From Anaeromyxobacteraceae bacterium (lineage in GTDB: Bacteria > Myxococcota > Myxococcia > Myxococcales > Anaeromyxobacteraceae): a stretch of 6,062 bases of DNA. Both the position numbers and the translations under genes were made by a program. How positions within the stretch are numbered: position 1 is the first letter of the stretch; every line of letters begins with the position of its first letter. The notes beneath the pieces are model-generated. The model had not been told where the DNA came from and did not search any database. It saw only the letters and a program-made list of their open reading frames with translations. Of the stretch, positions 1 to 6,062 are shown piece by piece. The stretch is taken from NCBI GenBank assembly GCA_027349605.1, contig DAIEMM010000115.1:1-6062 (forward strand). The letters are read 5' to 3'.

Positions 1-772
1 GGTGCGGCCGCTGCGCACCGAGGTGATGCGCTACGGCGACTACTCCAAGGCCGGCGAGTTCGCCTACGACCGCCCCTTCCTCTGGGGGTCGAAGCGCACC
101 GGGCCCGACCTGGCGCGCGAGGGGGGCAAGCGCCCCGACTCCTGGCACCTGGCCCACTACGACAACCCCCAGGCCGTCGTGCCCCGCTCCAACATGCCGG
201 GTTACGGCTGGATGAAGAAGGAGAAGCTCGACCCGGCCTCGGTGCAGGCCCACATGGACGCGCTCTCCCTGCCCTACACGGTGCAGCAGATCGCCGACCT
301 CTCGAGCAAGACCGAGATGGACGCGCTCGTCGCCTACACCCAGCAGCTGGGCCATGCGGTCGAGAAGCCCAAGGCGGCGGGAGGCCTCGACCTCGCGGCC
401 GTGAACCCGTTCGGCAGCTCGCCCCAGGCCGTCGCGGCGGGCGCCGCGCTGTACGCCGCCAACTGCTCGGTGTGCCACGGGGACGAGGGGCACGGCGGCA
501 TCGGCCCGTCGTTCACCGAGGGCAAGTTCCTCGCGCAGCCCGGATACGGCACCGACGGCGAGTACTTCGCCGTCATCTCCGGGGGCAGCGACGCGAAGAA
601 GGCCATCGGACGCCCGGGCCTTCCCGACGGCGGCATGGAGGCCTTCGGCTCCCAGATCCCGCCCGACGGCATCTGGAGGATCGTGAGCTTCATCCGCGCC
701 CAGCAGCACCACGAGGGCGGCGAGGCGCCCGCGACGGAGAAGCGCGAGCACGAGACCGGCGGAAAGCACTGA
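1..772 (+). CDS. ccoO: cbb3 oxidase subunit CcoO, C-terminal part, fused to an extra cytochrome c domain (5' partial)
   Basis: This is the end of the membrane-anchored c-type cytochrome subunit of cbb3 oxidase, which relays electrons to the catalytic subunit CcoN on the periplasmic side. The gene enters from the left edge; the reading frame begins at base 2, and that first GTG is probably an internal valine, since PLRTEVMRYGDYSKAGEF is mid-protein CcoO sequence. Residues (counted from base 2) 1-118 carry CcoO signatures: WGSKRTGPDLAR at 28-39 and MPGYGW at 65-70, which corresponds to the MPxYxW loop thought to supply the heme's methionine ligand. The CcoO heme motif itself lies upstream of the window. 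A linker of about 20 residues follows, then a second class I cytochrome c domain at about 140-235: CSVCH at 155-159, a GPSF segment, and a candidate axial methionine M212 in GGMEAFG. This domain resembles the CcoP cytochrome modules. The tail is His- and Glu-rich. Canonical CcoO ends before this domain, so this is a fusion. A CcoN-CcoO fusion upstream is possible but not visible. Confidence 0.93.
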   Translation, partial: VRPLRTEVMRYGDYSKAGEFAYDRPFLWGSKRTGPDLAREGGKRPDSWHLAHYDNPQAVVPRSNMPGYGWMKKEKLDPASVQAHMDALSLPYTVQQIADLSSKTEMDALVAYTQQLGHAVEKPKAAGGLDLAAVNPFGSSPQAVAAGAALYAANCSVCHGDEGHGGIGPSFTEGKFLAQPGYGTDGEYFAVISGGSDAKKAIGRPGLPDGGMEAFGSQIPPDGIWRIVSFIRAQQHHEGGEAPATEKREHETGGKH

Positions 773-777
773 GAGGA
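772..777 (+). promoter_or_regulatory. Ribosome binding site for the CcoP-anchor-like gene
   Basis: AGAGGA lies nine bases before the ATG at 787 and overlaps the last base of the ccoO stop codon. It supports the 787 start over the longer reading frame that is open upstream in the same phase inside ccoO. Confidence 0.6.
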
Positions 778-786
778 TCGACGGCC

Positions 787-1095
787 ATGAACGAACTTCC
801 CGACACCGCGGACGGACTCGAGGCGAAGGAGACGGTCAGCAAGATCCCGCTGGGCTGGTGGGCCCTGTACTGGGGGCTCATCGTCTGGGGGGTCTACTAC
901 GTCTGGACCTACAGCCCGTCCCTGGGCGGCTGGTCCCAGTACCGGGCCTACGAGGAGTCCACCCAGGCGGCCGTCGCCACCTCGGGCGACGCGGCGGCCA
1001 ACATCTTCATGACCGTCCTCTTCACCGCGCTGCCCACCCTGGCCGCCATCGGGCTCTACCTCGCGGCGCGCAAGCGCAGGGCCGGGAGGGGGTAG
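787..1095 (+). CDS. Small two-helix membrane protein resembling the CcoP/FixP N-terminal anchor, without heme motifs
   Basis: The product has 102 residues and is probably a small structural subunit of the oxidase. Residues 19-52 (KIPLGWWALYWG, then a helix rich in W and Y, then SLGGWSQY) resemble the FixP_N domain, the transmembrane anchor that opens CcoP and packs against CcoN. A first helix spans about 23-43 and a second about 70-94, ending in a positively charged cytoplasmic stretch (RKRRAGR). There is no CxxCH motif, so the two cytochrome c domains that normally follow in CcoP are missing. The second helix is unusual for short CcoP anchors, though two-helix CcoP N-termini occur in some lineages. 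The start is set by the AGAGGA ribosome binding site; the open frame extends upstream only because the GC-rich ccoO sequence lacks stops there. The location between ccoO and a CcoQ-like gene supports the role. The FixP_N match is from recalled patterns, not a search. Confidence 0.8.
   Translation: MNELPDTADGLEAKETVSKIPLGWWALYWGLIVWGVYYVWTYSPSLGGWSQYRAYEESTQAAVATSGDAAANIFMTVLFTALPTLAAIGLYLAARKRRAGRG
1085..1089 (+). promoter_or_regulatory. Strong ribosome binding site for the CcoQ-like gene
   Basis: GGAGG, followed by further Gs, lies seven bases before the GTG at 1097, within the last codons of the preceding gene. It decides the GTG start of the short reading frame that follows. Confidence 0.65.
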
Positions 1096-1096
1096 G

Positions 1097-1255
1097 GTGA
1101 GACCGGAGACCATCCCCGGCGACGACTGGGTCTACCTGGTCTTCGGGCTCCTGCTCAGCGCGGCGCTGGTCTGGGTGATCGTCCACAACTTCTCGAAGAA
1201 GAGGAAGGCGAGCGTCGAGGCGGCGAAGTACAAGATGCTCGATGACGACGAGTAG
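1097..1255 (+). CDS. ccoQ: CcoQ/FixQ-like small cbb3 oxidase subunit
   Basis: The 52-residue product has one transmembrane helix (about 11-30, starting DDWVYLVFGLLLSAALVWVIV) followed by a charged cytoplasmic tail (KKRKASVEAAKYKMLDDDE). This is the CcoQ pattern: one helix, a Lys/Arg cluster, then an EAA segment and an acidic DDDE-type end. CcoQ stabilises the interaction of CcoP with the CcoNO core in the species studied. The GTG start is chosen because a strong GGAGG lies seven bases upstream and the previous stop codon ends one base before it. The gene overlaps ccoG by 14 bases. In the usual order (N, O, Q, P) CcoQ precedes CcoP; here it follows the CcoP-anchor-like gene. Proteins this small give weak homology, so the call rests on shape, tail and position. 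Confidence 0.78.
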   Translation: MRPETIPGDDWVYLVFGLLLSAALVWVIVHNFSKKRKASVEAAKYKMLDDDE

Positions 1256-2483
1256 GGGCAGCGGGCCGACCACGCGGCGCATCGGCCCTTGGCGGAGGTG
1301 GGCCGGCCTCGCGCAGGCGGCCGTCTTCCTGGGGCTCCCCTTCGTCACCCTCCGCGGCGAGAGCGCCCTGCGCTTCGACGTGGGGAGCCTTCGCCTCCAC
1401 GTCCTCGGGGCCACCCTCTGGATGGACGAGTTCTTCGTCGTCCTGCTCGCGACCCTGGCGCTCGCCTTCGTCTTCCTCCTCGTCACCTTCGTCTGGGGCC
1501 GGGTCTGGTGCGGATGGAGCTGTCCCCAGACCATCCTCGGCGACCTCACCCAGGCGCTCCACGTCGAGCGCGCCCGGAAGAGGCGGCGTCCGGTCCGGCT
1601 CGCGCTCGCCTGGGGGACGGTGGCGGCGGTCGCCGTGGTCTTCTCGGCGGCCACCCTCTGGTACTTCGTTCCGCCCGCGGAGTTCTTCGCACGCCTCCTC
1701 GCCCTCGACCTCGGTCCGGTGCTGGGAGGAGCCTGGGCCGTGCTCGGCGTCACGCTCTTCCTCGACCTGGGCTTCGTCCGGGCGCGGTTCTGCGCCACCG
1801 CCTGCCCGTACGCCAAGCTGCAGGGTGTCCTCTTCGACCGGGCCACGCTGGTGGTGGCCTACGACGAGCGGCGGGACGCGGAGTGCATCGACTGCCTGGC
1901 CTGCGTGCGGGTCTGCCCCACCGGCATCGACATCCGCGACGGGCTGCAGGCCGAGTGCATCGCCTGTGCGCAGTGCGTGGACGCCTGCGCCCCCATCCTG
2001 GCGAAATTCGGGAGGCCCACCCTGGTCGACTACTTCTTCGGTGCGCCGGGCGAGCGGCCACGCCTGCTGCGACCGGTGGTGCTGGGGCTCGCCGCCGCGT
2101 CGATCCTCGCCGTGGGGGGGACGCTTCTCGCCGCCGTGCACGCCGGGCGCGCCAGCCTCGACCTGACGGCGGCCCTCTCGTCCCGGTTCTCCCCCCGGCT
2201 CGCTCCCGACGGCCGGGTGGTGAACGCCTACGACGTGGCGCTGGAGAACCGCGGCCGCCGGACGGTGGTGCTGTCGCTCGCGCTGGCCCCGGTCAGAGGC
2301 CAGGCCACGGTCAGCCCCGACCGGGTCGAGCTCGCGCCCGGGGAGCACCGGCGGGTCTTCCTGGTCGCCTCGGCGTCCGGGCTCGGCCCCGGCCCCGTCG
2401 TGGAGGCGCACCTCTCCGCGACCGACGCGCGCGGTGATACCGTGCGGGCGCAGGTGCCCGTGTTCCTGCCGAGGACCCCGTGA
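1242..2483 (+). CDS. ccoG: CcoG/FixG/RdxA cytochrome oxidase accessory polyferredoxin
   Basis: CcoG is a membrane iron-sulfur protein needed for cbb3 maturation; work on the Rhodobacter protein shows it reduces Cu(II) to Cu(I), the form delivered to the oxidase. The 413-residue product has helices at about 18-36, 62-84, 118-140, 155-175 and 280-300. Two conserved membrane-associated cysteine pairs are present: WCGWSCPQT (C90, C94) and CATACPYAKLQ (C184, C188). Between helices four and five are two full 4Fe-4S ferredoxin motifs: C215, C218, C221, C225 and C239, C242, C245, C249. The second ends in CAP rather than the usual CP. Residues from about 305 to the end form an Ig-like periplasmic domain of the FixG C-terminal type. 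At 413 residues it is shorter than most CcoG proteins (about 460-490), mainly at the N-terminus and in loops. The ATG overlaps the upstream gene by 14 bases and has no strong ribosome binding site, which points to translational coupling. Confidence 0.96.
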   Translation: MTTSRGSGPTTRRIGPWRRWAGLAQAAVFLGLPFVTLRGESALRFDVGSLRLHVLGATLWMDEFFVVLLATLALAFVFLLVTFVWGRVWCGWSCPQTILGDLTQALHVERARKRRRPVRLALAWGTVAAVAVVFSAATLWYFVPPAEFFARLLALDLGPVLGGAWAVLGVTLFLDLGFVRARFCATACPYAKLQGVLFDRATLVVAYDERRDAECIDCLACVRVCPTGIDIRDGLQAECIACAQCVDACAPILAKFGRPTLVDYFFGAPGERPRLLRPVVLGLAAASILAVGGTLLAAVHAGRASLDLTAALSSRFSPRLAPDGRVVNAYDVALENRGRRTVVLSLALAPVRGQATVSPDRVELAPGEHRRVFLVASASGLGPGPVVEAHLSATDARGDTVRAQVPVFLPRTP

Positions 2484-3298
2484 AGATCGTCATCGCCATC
2501 GTCGTCGTCGCCGCCCTGGGTGCCGTCGCCGGCGCCATCTGGGTGGGAGCCGGCAGCTTCGAGCGGACCGTGGTCGCCGACCCGTACGACTCGGGCATCC
2601 ACCACGATGCCGACCGGAAGCGGGCCCAGGCCCTCGGCTGGAACGTGGTGGTCGACGAGAGCTCCCTGCGCGCCGGGCGGGAGGCCGCGCTGACCGTCAA
2701 GCTGACCGGCAAGGACGGAGCCCCCATCGACGACGCCCAGGTGCTCTTCCGGGTCTCCCGCGCCGGAACCAGCCGCTTCGACTGCTCGTCGCCCGCGACC
2801 CCTTCCGGGGGCGGGTGGTACGGCGCCGTCCTCCCCTTGACCGAGCCGGGGTTCTGGGACCTCGACGTCGTCGTCCGTCGCGGCGGCGAATCGCTCACCC
2901 TGGGCAGGTGGATCCACGTGGCCGGGGAGGTCGGCGAGGGCGTCCACTGCGACGCGGGGCTGCGCGCCTGCGCCGCCGAGGCGGGCGGTGTCCGGGTGGT
3001 CCTCGAGCTCTCGCCGCGCCCTCCCGCGCCGCTGAAGGAGATCGACGCGGCGGTCCAGCTCACGCGCGGGGGCGAGCCGGTCGCCGGCGCCGAGGTGGCG
3101 GTGGAGCTCTCCATGCCCGGCATGTTCATGGGGGACGACCGCATCCCGCTGCGCGCCGCCGGCGCCGGACGCTACGCCGGGAAGGGCGCGCTCCTTCGCT
3201 GCGCGAGCGGACGACGGGACTGGGTGGCCGAGGTGGTGATCCGGCTGGCCGGTGGCGGCGAGACCCGCGCGCGGTTCCCGTTCCTGGCGGCGGAGTAG
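2480..3298 (+). CDS. ccoH: CcoH/FixH-like assembly protein with an added YtkA-like domain
   Basis: CcoH is a single-pass membrane protein that binds the cbb3 complex during assembly. The 272-residue product begins with one helix (about 2-25) and then faces the periplasm. The FixH signature follows the helix: DPYDSGIHHD at 34-43 and a downstream ALGW (51-54), matching the family's PYxxG...LGW pattern. The rest of the first domain (to about 150) is a beta-rich Ig-like fold. A second beta-rich domain (about 165-270) looks like the YtkA family, with MPGMFMGDD at 212-220, a methionine-rich loop that could bind Cu(I). Cysteines at 102, 157, 164 and 241 could form disulfides or bind metal. Typical FixH is about 150-180 residues, so this is roughly one domain longer. 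The GTG start overlaps the ccoG stop in GTGA, with GAGGA a few bases upstream. The symbol is by family and position; the second domain is a structural guess. Confidence 0.85.
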   Translation: MKIVIAIVVVAALGAVAGAIWVGAGSFERTVVADPYDSGIHHDADRKRAQALGWNVVVDESSLRAGREAALTVKLTGKDGAPIDDAQVLFRVSRAGTSRFDCSSPATPSGGGWYGAVLPLTEPGFWDLDVVVRRGGESLTLGRWIHVAGEVGEGVHCDAGLRACAAEAGGVRVVLELSPRPPAPLKEIDAAVQLTRGGEPVAGAEVAVELSMPGMFMGDDRIPLRAAGAGRYAGKGALLRCASGRRDWVAEVVIRLAGGGETRARFPFLAAE

Positions 3299-3308
3299 TC
3301 GTCCGCCC

Positions 3309-3989
3309 GTGGACGCCTCGCTCCCCATCGCGCTCGCCACCGGGTTCCTGGGCGGATTCGGTCACTGCGTGGCCATGTGCGGCCCGCTGGTGGGGGCGCT
3401 CGGCATCTCCGCGCCCCCGGGCATCCCGGCCCGCCGCGCGCTCCTGCCCCAGCTCGCCTATCACCTCGGGCGCATCACCACCTACGGCACCCTCGGCGCG
3501 GTCATGGGCCTGGCGGGCTCCTTCGTCAACGTGGCCGGCCGCCTGGCGGGATGGCAGGACGTGGTGGCGGTGCTGGCCGGCGCGCTGATGGTGGCGATGG
3601 GGCTCGGGGCGGCGGTCCAATCACTTTGGGTGAAGAGCGCGGAGGGGCGGCTGGCCGGCCGGGTCCTGGGCGCGGTCCGGCGGCTGGCCGGGCACGAGGC
3701 GCCCGCGCGCGCGTACCCGCTCGGCCTCGTGCTGGGGTTCCTCCCGTGCGGGCTCTCCTACTCGGCCTTCGCCGCGGCCGCCGCCACCGGCCACCCGGCC
3801 CGCGGGATGGCGCTGGCGCTCGCCTTCGGGGCCGGCACGATGCCGGCGCTGCTCCTCGCCGGGGCGGTGGTGAACGCGCTCTCCTTCCGCGCCCGCGGGC
3901 TGCTCTACCGGGCCGGCGGGCTGCTGGTGGCGCTGCTCGGGGTCCTCTTCGTCCTGCGGGGGCTGCGCGTCCATGTCCCTTCGCTGTGA
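3309..3989 (+). CDS. DsbD/TauE-SafE-like membrane protein of the cbb3 assembly cluster
   Basis: The 226-residue product is an integral membrane protein with about six helices, of the kind usually labelled sulfite exporter TauE/SafE or UreH/DsbD_2-like. Homologues commonly sit beside ccoG, ccoH and ccoI. Family marks are FGHCVAMCGP (H19, C20, M23, C24), YHLGRITTYGTLG (51-63), FLPCGLSY (C147) and GTMPAL (176-181). The paired helices with cysteines at their ends recall CcdA/DsbD, which pass electrons across the membrane, and the H-C-M-C cluster would also suit Cu(I) binding. Sulfite export is not supported by the context; a role in copper or thiol handling for the oxidase is the inference. The GTG at 3309 is preferred because it starts the protein right at the first helix, with GGAG thirteen bases upstream, and avoids a 47-base overlap with the previous gene. 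The end overlaps ccoI by 17 bases. Confidence 0.88.
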   Translation: MDASLPIALATGFLGGFGHCVAMCGPLVGALGISAPPGIPARRALLPQLAYHLGRITTYGTLGAVMGLAGSFVNVAGRLAGWQDVVAVLAGALMVAMGLGAAVQSLWVKSAEGRLAGRVLGAVRRLAGHEAPARAYPLGLVLGFLPCGLSYSAFAAAAATGHPARGMALALAFGAGTMPALLLAGAVVNALSFRARGLLYRAGGLLVALLGVLFVLRGLRVHVPSL

Positions 3990-6062
3990 CCACTGCCTGC
4001 TCGAGTTCCCGGAGCGGGAGGCGGTCCGGGAGCGCGACGGGGACGAGGAACGGGTCTTCTGCTGCACCGGCTGCCAGGGAATCCACCGCCTCATCCGCGA
4101 GGAAGGGCTCTCCGCCTTCTACGAGGGGCGTCGCTGGGACGAGGGCGGGCTGGCCGCGCGCCCCGAGGACCCGCAGGAGGTCGAGGCCTTCCGGGCGGCC
4201 GTCCGGGAGGGGAAGGACGGGACCTCCGAGGTGGACCTCTACGTCGAGGGGATCCGCTGCGCTTCCTGCGTCTGGCTGAACGAGCGGCTCCTCGGGAAGC
4301 TGCCCGGCGTGACCTTCGCGCGGGTGAACTACGCGACCCACCGGGCCCGCGTCCGCTTCGACCCGGCCGTGACCGGGCTCCCGGCGGTGCTGGGGCGCAT
4401 CCGCTCGGCCGGCTACCTGCCCAAGCCCTACGGAGAGACCGAGGGGCAGGCGGCCCGGAGGCGCGAGACGCGCGACCTCCTGGTCCGCCTGGGCACCGCC
4501 GGCTTCCTCTCCTCGCAGCTCATGGTCGTCACCATCGCCCTCTACGCCGGCTACTTCCAGGGCATCGACCCCGGGACCCGCCGGCTGCTCGAGTGGGTGG
4601 GGCTCGGCCTGACCCTCCCCGTGTACTTCTACTCGGGGGCTCCCTTCCTGCGGAACACGGTGAGCAGCCTGCGTCACGGACGGTTCAACATGGACGCGCT
4701 GATCGCGCTGGGCGCCGGGGCCGCGCTCGCCTACAGCGCCTGGCAGATGCTCGCCGGGGGCGAGGTCTACCTCGACACCGCCGCGATGATCGTCACGCTG
4801 GTCCTGGTGGGGCGCTACGTGGAGTCCGCCGCCAAGGGAAGGGCATCGGAGGCGGTGGCCCGGCTGGCGGCGCTGCAGCCGCGGGAGGCGCGCCGGCGGG
4901 AGGCCATCCCCGGGGGAGGGTTCGAGGTCCGGAGGGTCCCGGTCTCCGAGCTGCGCCCCGGCGACCGGGTCGAGGTGGTTCCCGGCGAGCGGGTCCCGGC
5001 CGACGGCGTCGTGCGCGAGGGGCGGAGCGAGGTGGACGAGTCGCTAGTCACGGGCGAGTCCCGTCCGGTGGGGAAGGAGCCGGGGGCGCCGGCCATCGGC
5101 GGCACGGTCAACCTGCACGGCTCCTTCGTGCTCGAGGTCACCCGGACCGGGGCGGCCACCGTGCTCTCCGGGATCATCCGCGCGGTGGAGGAGGCGCAGG
5201 CGTCCCGGCCGCGCATCCAGGCGGTGGCGGACCGGGTGGTGGGGGTCTTCGTGCCGGCCATCCTGGTGCTGGCGGTGGCGGCCACCGCCGGTCACCTGCT
5301 CCACGGCGCCGCGGCGCCCCAGGCCCTCATGATCGGGGTCTCGGTGCTGGTCATCGCCTGCCCGTGCGCCCTCGGCCTCGCCACGCCGCTGGCCGTGCTG
5401 CTCGCCACCGGGGTGGCCACCGGGCGCGGACTCCTGGTGAAAGGAGGCGACGTCTTCGAGCGGGCGGCCGGCGCCGACGAGGCCCTCCTCGACAAGACCG
5501 GCACGGTCACGCGGGGGCGGCCCGAGCTGCGGGAGGTGCTGCCGGCGCCGGGCGGCGACGTGGCCGGAGCGCTGCGGCTCGCCGCGGCGGTGGAGCGGCG
5601 CTCCGAGCACAGCCTGGGGCGGGCCATCGTCGAGGCGGCGCGGGCGCTTCCCGGGGAACCGGCACCGGAGGCGACCGGTTTCCGGGCCGTTCCGGGGCGG
5701 GGCGTGGAGGGAACGGTCGAGGGGGAGCCGGTCCGGGTGGGCAGCCGGGCCTTCGTGGTCGAGGCGGGGGCGGAGATCCCGGCCGGATCCGAGCGGGACG
5801 CGCGCCTGCGCGAGGAGCGGGGCGAGACGGTGGCCTTCCTGTCGCGCGGCGGCCGGCTCGTCGCGCTGCTGGTGGTGGCCGACGCGGTGCGCCCCGAGGC
5901 CCGCCAGGTCGTGGCCGAGCTCGAGGCCCTCGGCCTTCGCGTCAGCCTCCTCTCCGGGGACAACCGGCGCACCACCGAGTCGGTGGCGGCGGGACTGGGG
6001 ATCTCGACCGCCGTCTCCGAGGTGACCCCGGTGGAGAAGCGGGAGCGGGTCGCGGCGCTCCA
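3973..6062 (+). CDS. ccoI: CcoI/FixI copper-translocating P1B-type ATPase (3' partial)
   Basis: CcoI is a heavy-metal P-type ATPase that exports Cu(I) for insertion into cbb3 oxidase. 696 codons are visible; full-length proteins have about 800, so the C-terminal part is cut off. Domains in order: an N-terminal cysteine-rich segment typical of CcoI (CDHC at 5-8, FCCTGCQG at 29-36); a heavy-metal-associated domain with CASC at 96-99; four helices between about 172 and 284; the actuator domain with TGES at 360-363; helices at about 425-443 and 449-475, the latter holding the metal-site motif CPC at 463-465; the phosphorylation motif DKTGT with D507; the nucleotide-binding domain; and GDN at 662-664. 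The usual HP of the nucleotide-binding motif reads SEHS (544-547). The final GDGxND motif and last two helices lie beyond the window. The ATG lies inside the end of the preceding gene, with a weak G-rich ribosome binding site (3958-3962), suggesting coupling. Confidence 0.97.
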   Translation, partial: MSLRCDHCLLEFPEREAVRERDGDEERVFCCTGCQGIHRLIREEGLSAFYEGRRWDEGGLAARPEDPQEVEAFRAAVREGKDGTSEVDLYVEGIRCASCVWLNERLLGKLPGVTFARVNYATHRARVRFDPAVTGLPAVLGRIRSAGYLPKPYGETEGQAARRRETRDLLVRLGTAGFLSSQLMVVTIALYAGYFQGIDPGTRRLLEWVGLGLTLPVYFYSGAPFLRNTVSSLRHGRFNMDALIALGAGAALAYSAWQMLAGGEVYLDTAAMIVTLVLVGRYVESAAKGRASEAVARLAALQPREARRREAIPGGGFEVRRVPVSELRPGDRVEVVPGERVPADGVVREGRSEVDESLVTGESRPVGKEPGAPAIGGTVNLHGSFVLEVTRTGAATVLSGIIRAVEEAQASRPRIQAVADRVVGVFVPAILVLAVAATAGHLLHGAAAPQALMIGVSVLVIACPCALGLATPLAVLLATGVATGRGLLVKGGDVFERAAGADEALLDKTGTVTRGRPELREVLPAPGGDVAGALRLAAAVERRSEHSLGRAIVEAARALPGEPAPEATGFRAVPGRGVEGTVEGEPVRVGSRAFVVEAGAEIPAGSERDARLREERGETVAFLSRGGRLVALLVVADAVRPEARQVVAELEALGLRVSLLSGDNRRTTESVAAGLGISTAVSEVTPVEKRERVAAL

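Noticed and set aside
472..786. A longer, 207-residue version of the CcoP-anchor-like protein
   Set aside because: The added N-terminal part is an out-of-phase Arg-rich reading of the CcoO cytochrome domain, whereas ATG 787 has a good ribosome binding site.
419..1095. A frameshift splitting a normal CcoP gene
   Set aside because: The cytochrome domain precedes the anchor-like segment, the reverse of CcoP order, and each gene has its own stop and ribosome binding site, so a simple frameshift cannot explain it.
3252..3308. An upstream GTG start for the TauE-like protein
   Set aside because: It adds an Arg-rich stretch before the first helix and overlaps the ccoH-like gene by 47 bases; the GTG at 3309 fits the family N-terminus.
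3615..3635. A locally AT-richer patch as a possible internal promoter
   Set aside because: It lies in the middle of the TauE-like gene, codes for ordinary residues (VQSLWVKS) and shows no paired -35/-10 pattern.
1289..4279. Long plus-strand open frames in other phases (1289-2437, 2434-3588, 3377-4279)
   Set aside because: Their translations are Arg/Gly/Pro-rich and overlap ccoG, the ccoH-like gene, the TauE-like gene and ccoI, all of which have clear motifs in the chosen phase.
334..5975. Many long open frames on the minus strand (for example 1155-2411, 2228-3340, 3526-4677)
   Set aside because: They lie opposite well-recognised genes, have low-complexity Arg/Pro/Gly/Ala-rich translations and show no family motifs. 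Stop codons are rare by chance at this GC content.

Overview
This window is a single, tightly packed plus-strand gene cluster for a cbb3-type (high-affinity) cytochrome c oxidase and its assembly machinery. Seven coding regions fill almost all of it. The gaps between genes are 1 to 14 bases, and three neighbouring pairs overlap (by 14, 4 and 17 bases). That layout suggests one co-transcribed, translationally coupled operon. No RNA gene, mobile element, CRISPR array, promoter or terminator is visible. The promoter must lie upstream, and the transcript continues past the right edge.

The DNA is very GC-rich by eye, with almost every third codon position G or C, and it has GTG starts. Together with a cbb3 operon of variant architecture, this would fit a high-GC proteobacterium-like or myxobacterial lineage (for example Anaeromyxobacter-like Myxococcota). 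This placement is inferred from composition and gene content only.

Layout, left to right. Bases 1-772 are the 3' end of ccoO, the membrane-anchored c-type cytochrome subunit, with an additional cytochrome c domain (CSVCH motif) fused to its C-terminus. Bases 787-1095 encode a 102-residue, two-helix membrane protein that resembles the N-terminal anchor of CcoP/FixP but has no heme motif. Bases 1097-1255 encode a 52-residue CcoQ-like protein. Then come the assembly genes: ccoG (1242-2483, polyferredoxin, copper reduction), a ccoH/fixH-like gene with a second YtkA-like domain (2480-3298), a DsbD/TauE-like membrane protein (3309-3989), and ccoI (3973 to the right edge, a P1B-type copper ATPase, cut off before its C-terminus).

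How they work together: CcoO and the fused heme domain would pass electrons to the catalytic subunit CcoN, which should lie upstream or be fused to CcoO. The CcoP-anchor-like and CcoQ-like proteins would stabilise the complex. CcoG, CcoI and the TauE-like protein would handle copper redox state and transport for the CuB centre, with the CcoH-like protein aiding assembly. The main oddity is that CcoP seems to be taken apart: its cytochrome function sits on CcoO, its membrane anchor is a separate small gene, and only one extra heme motif is visible where canonical CcoP has two.
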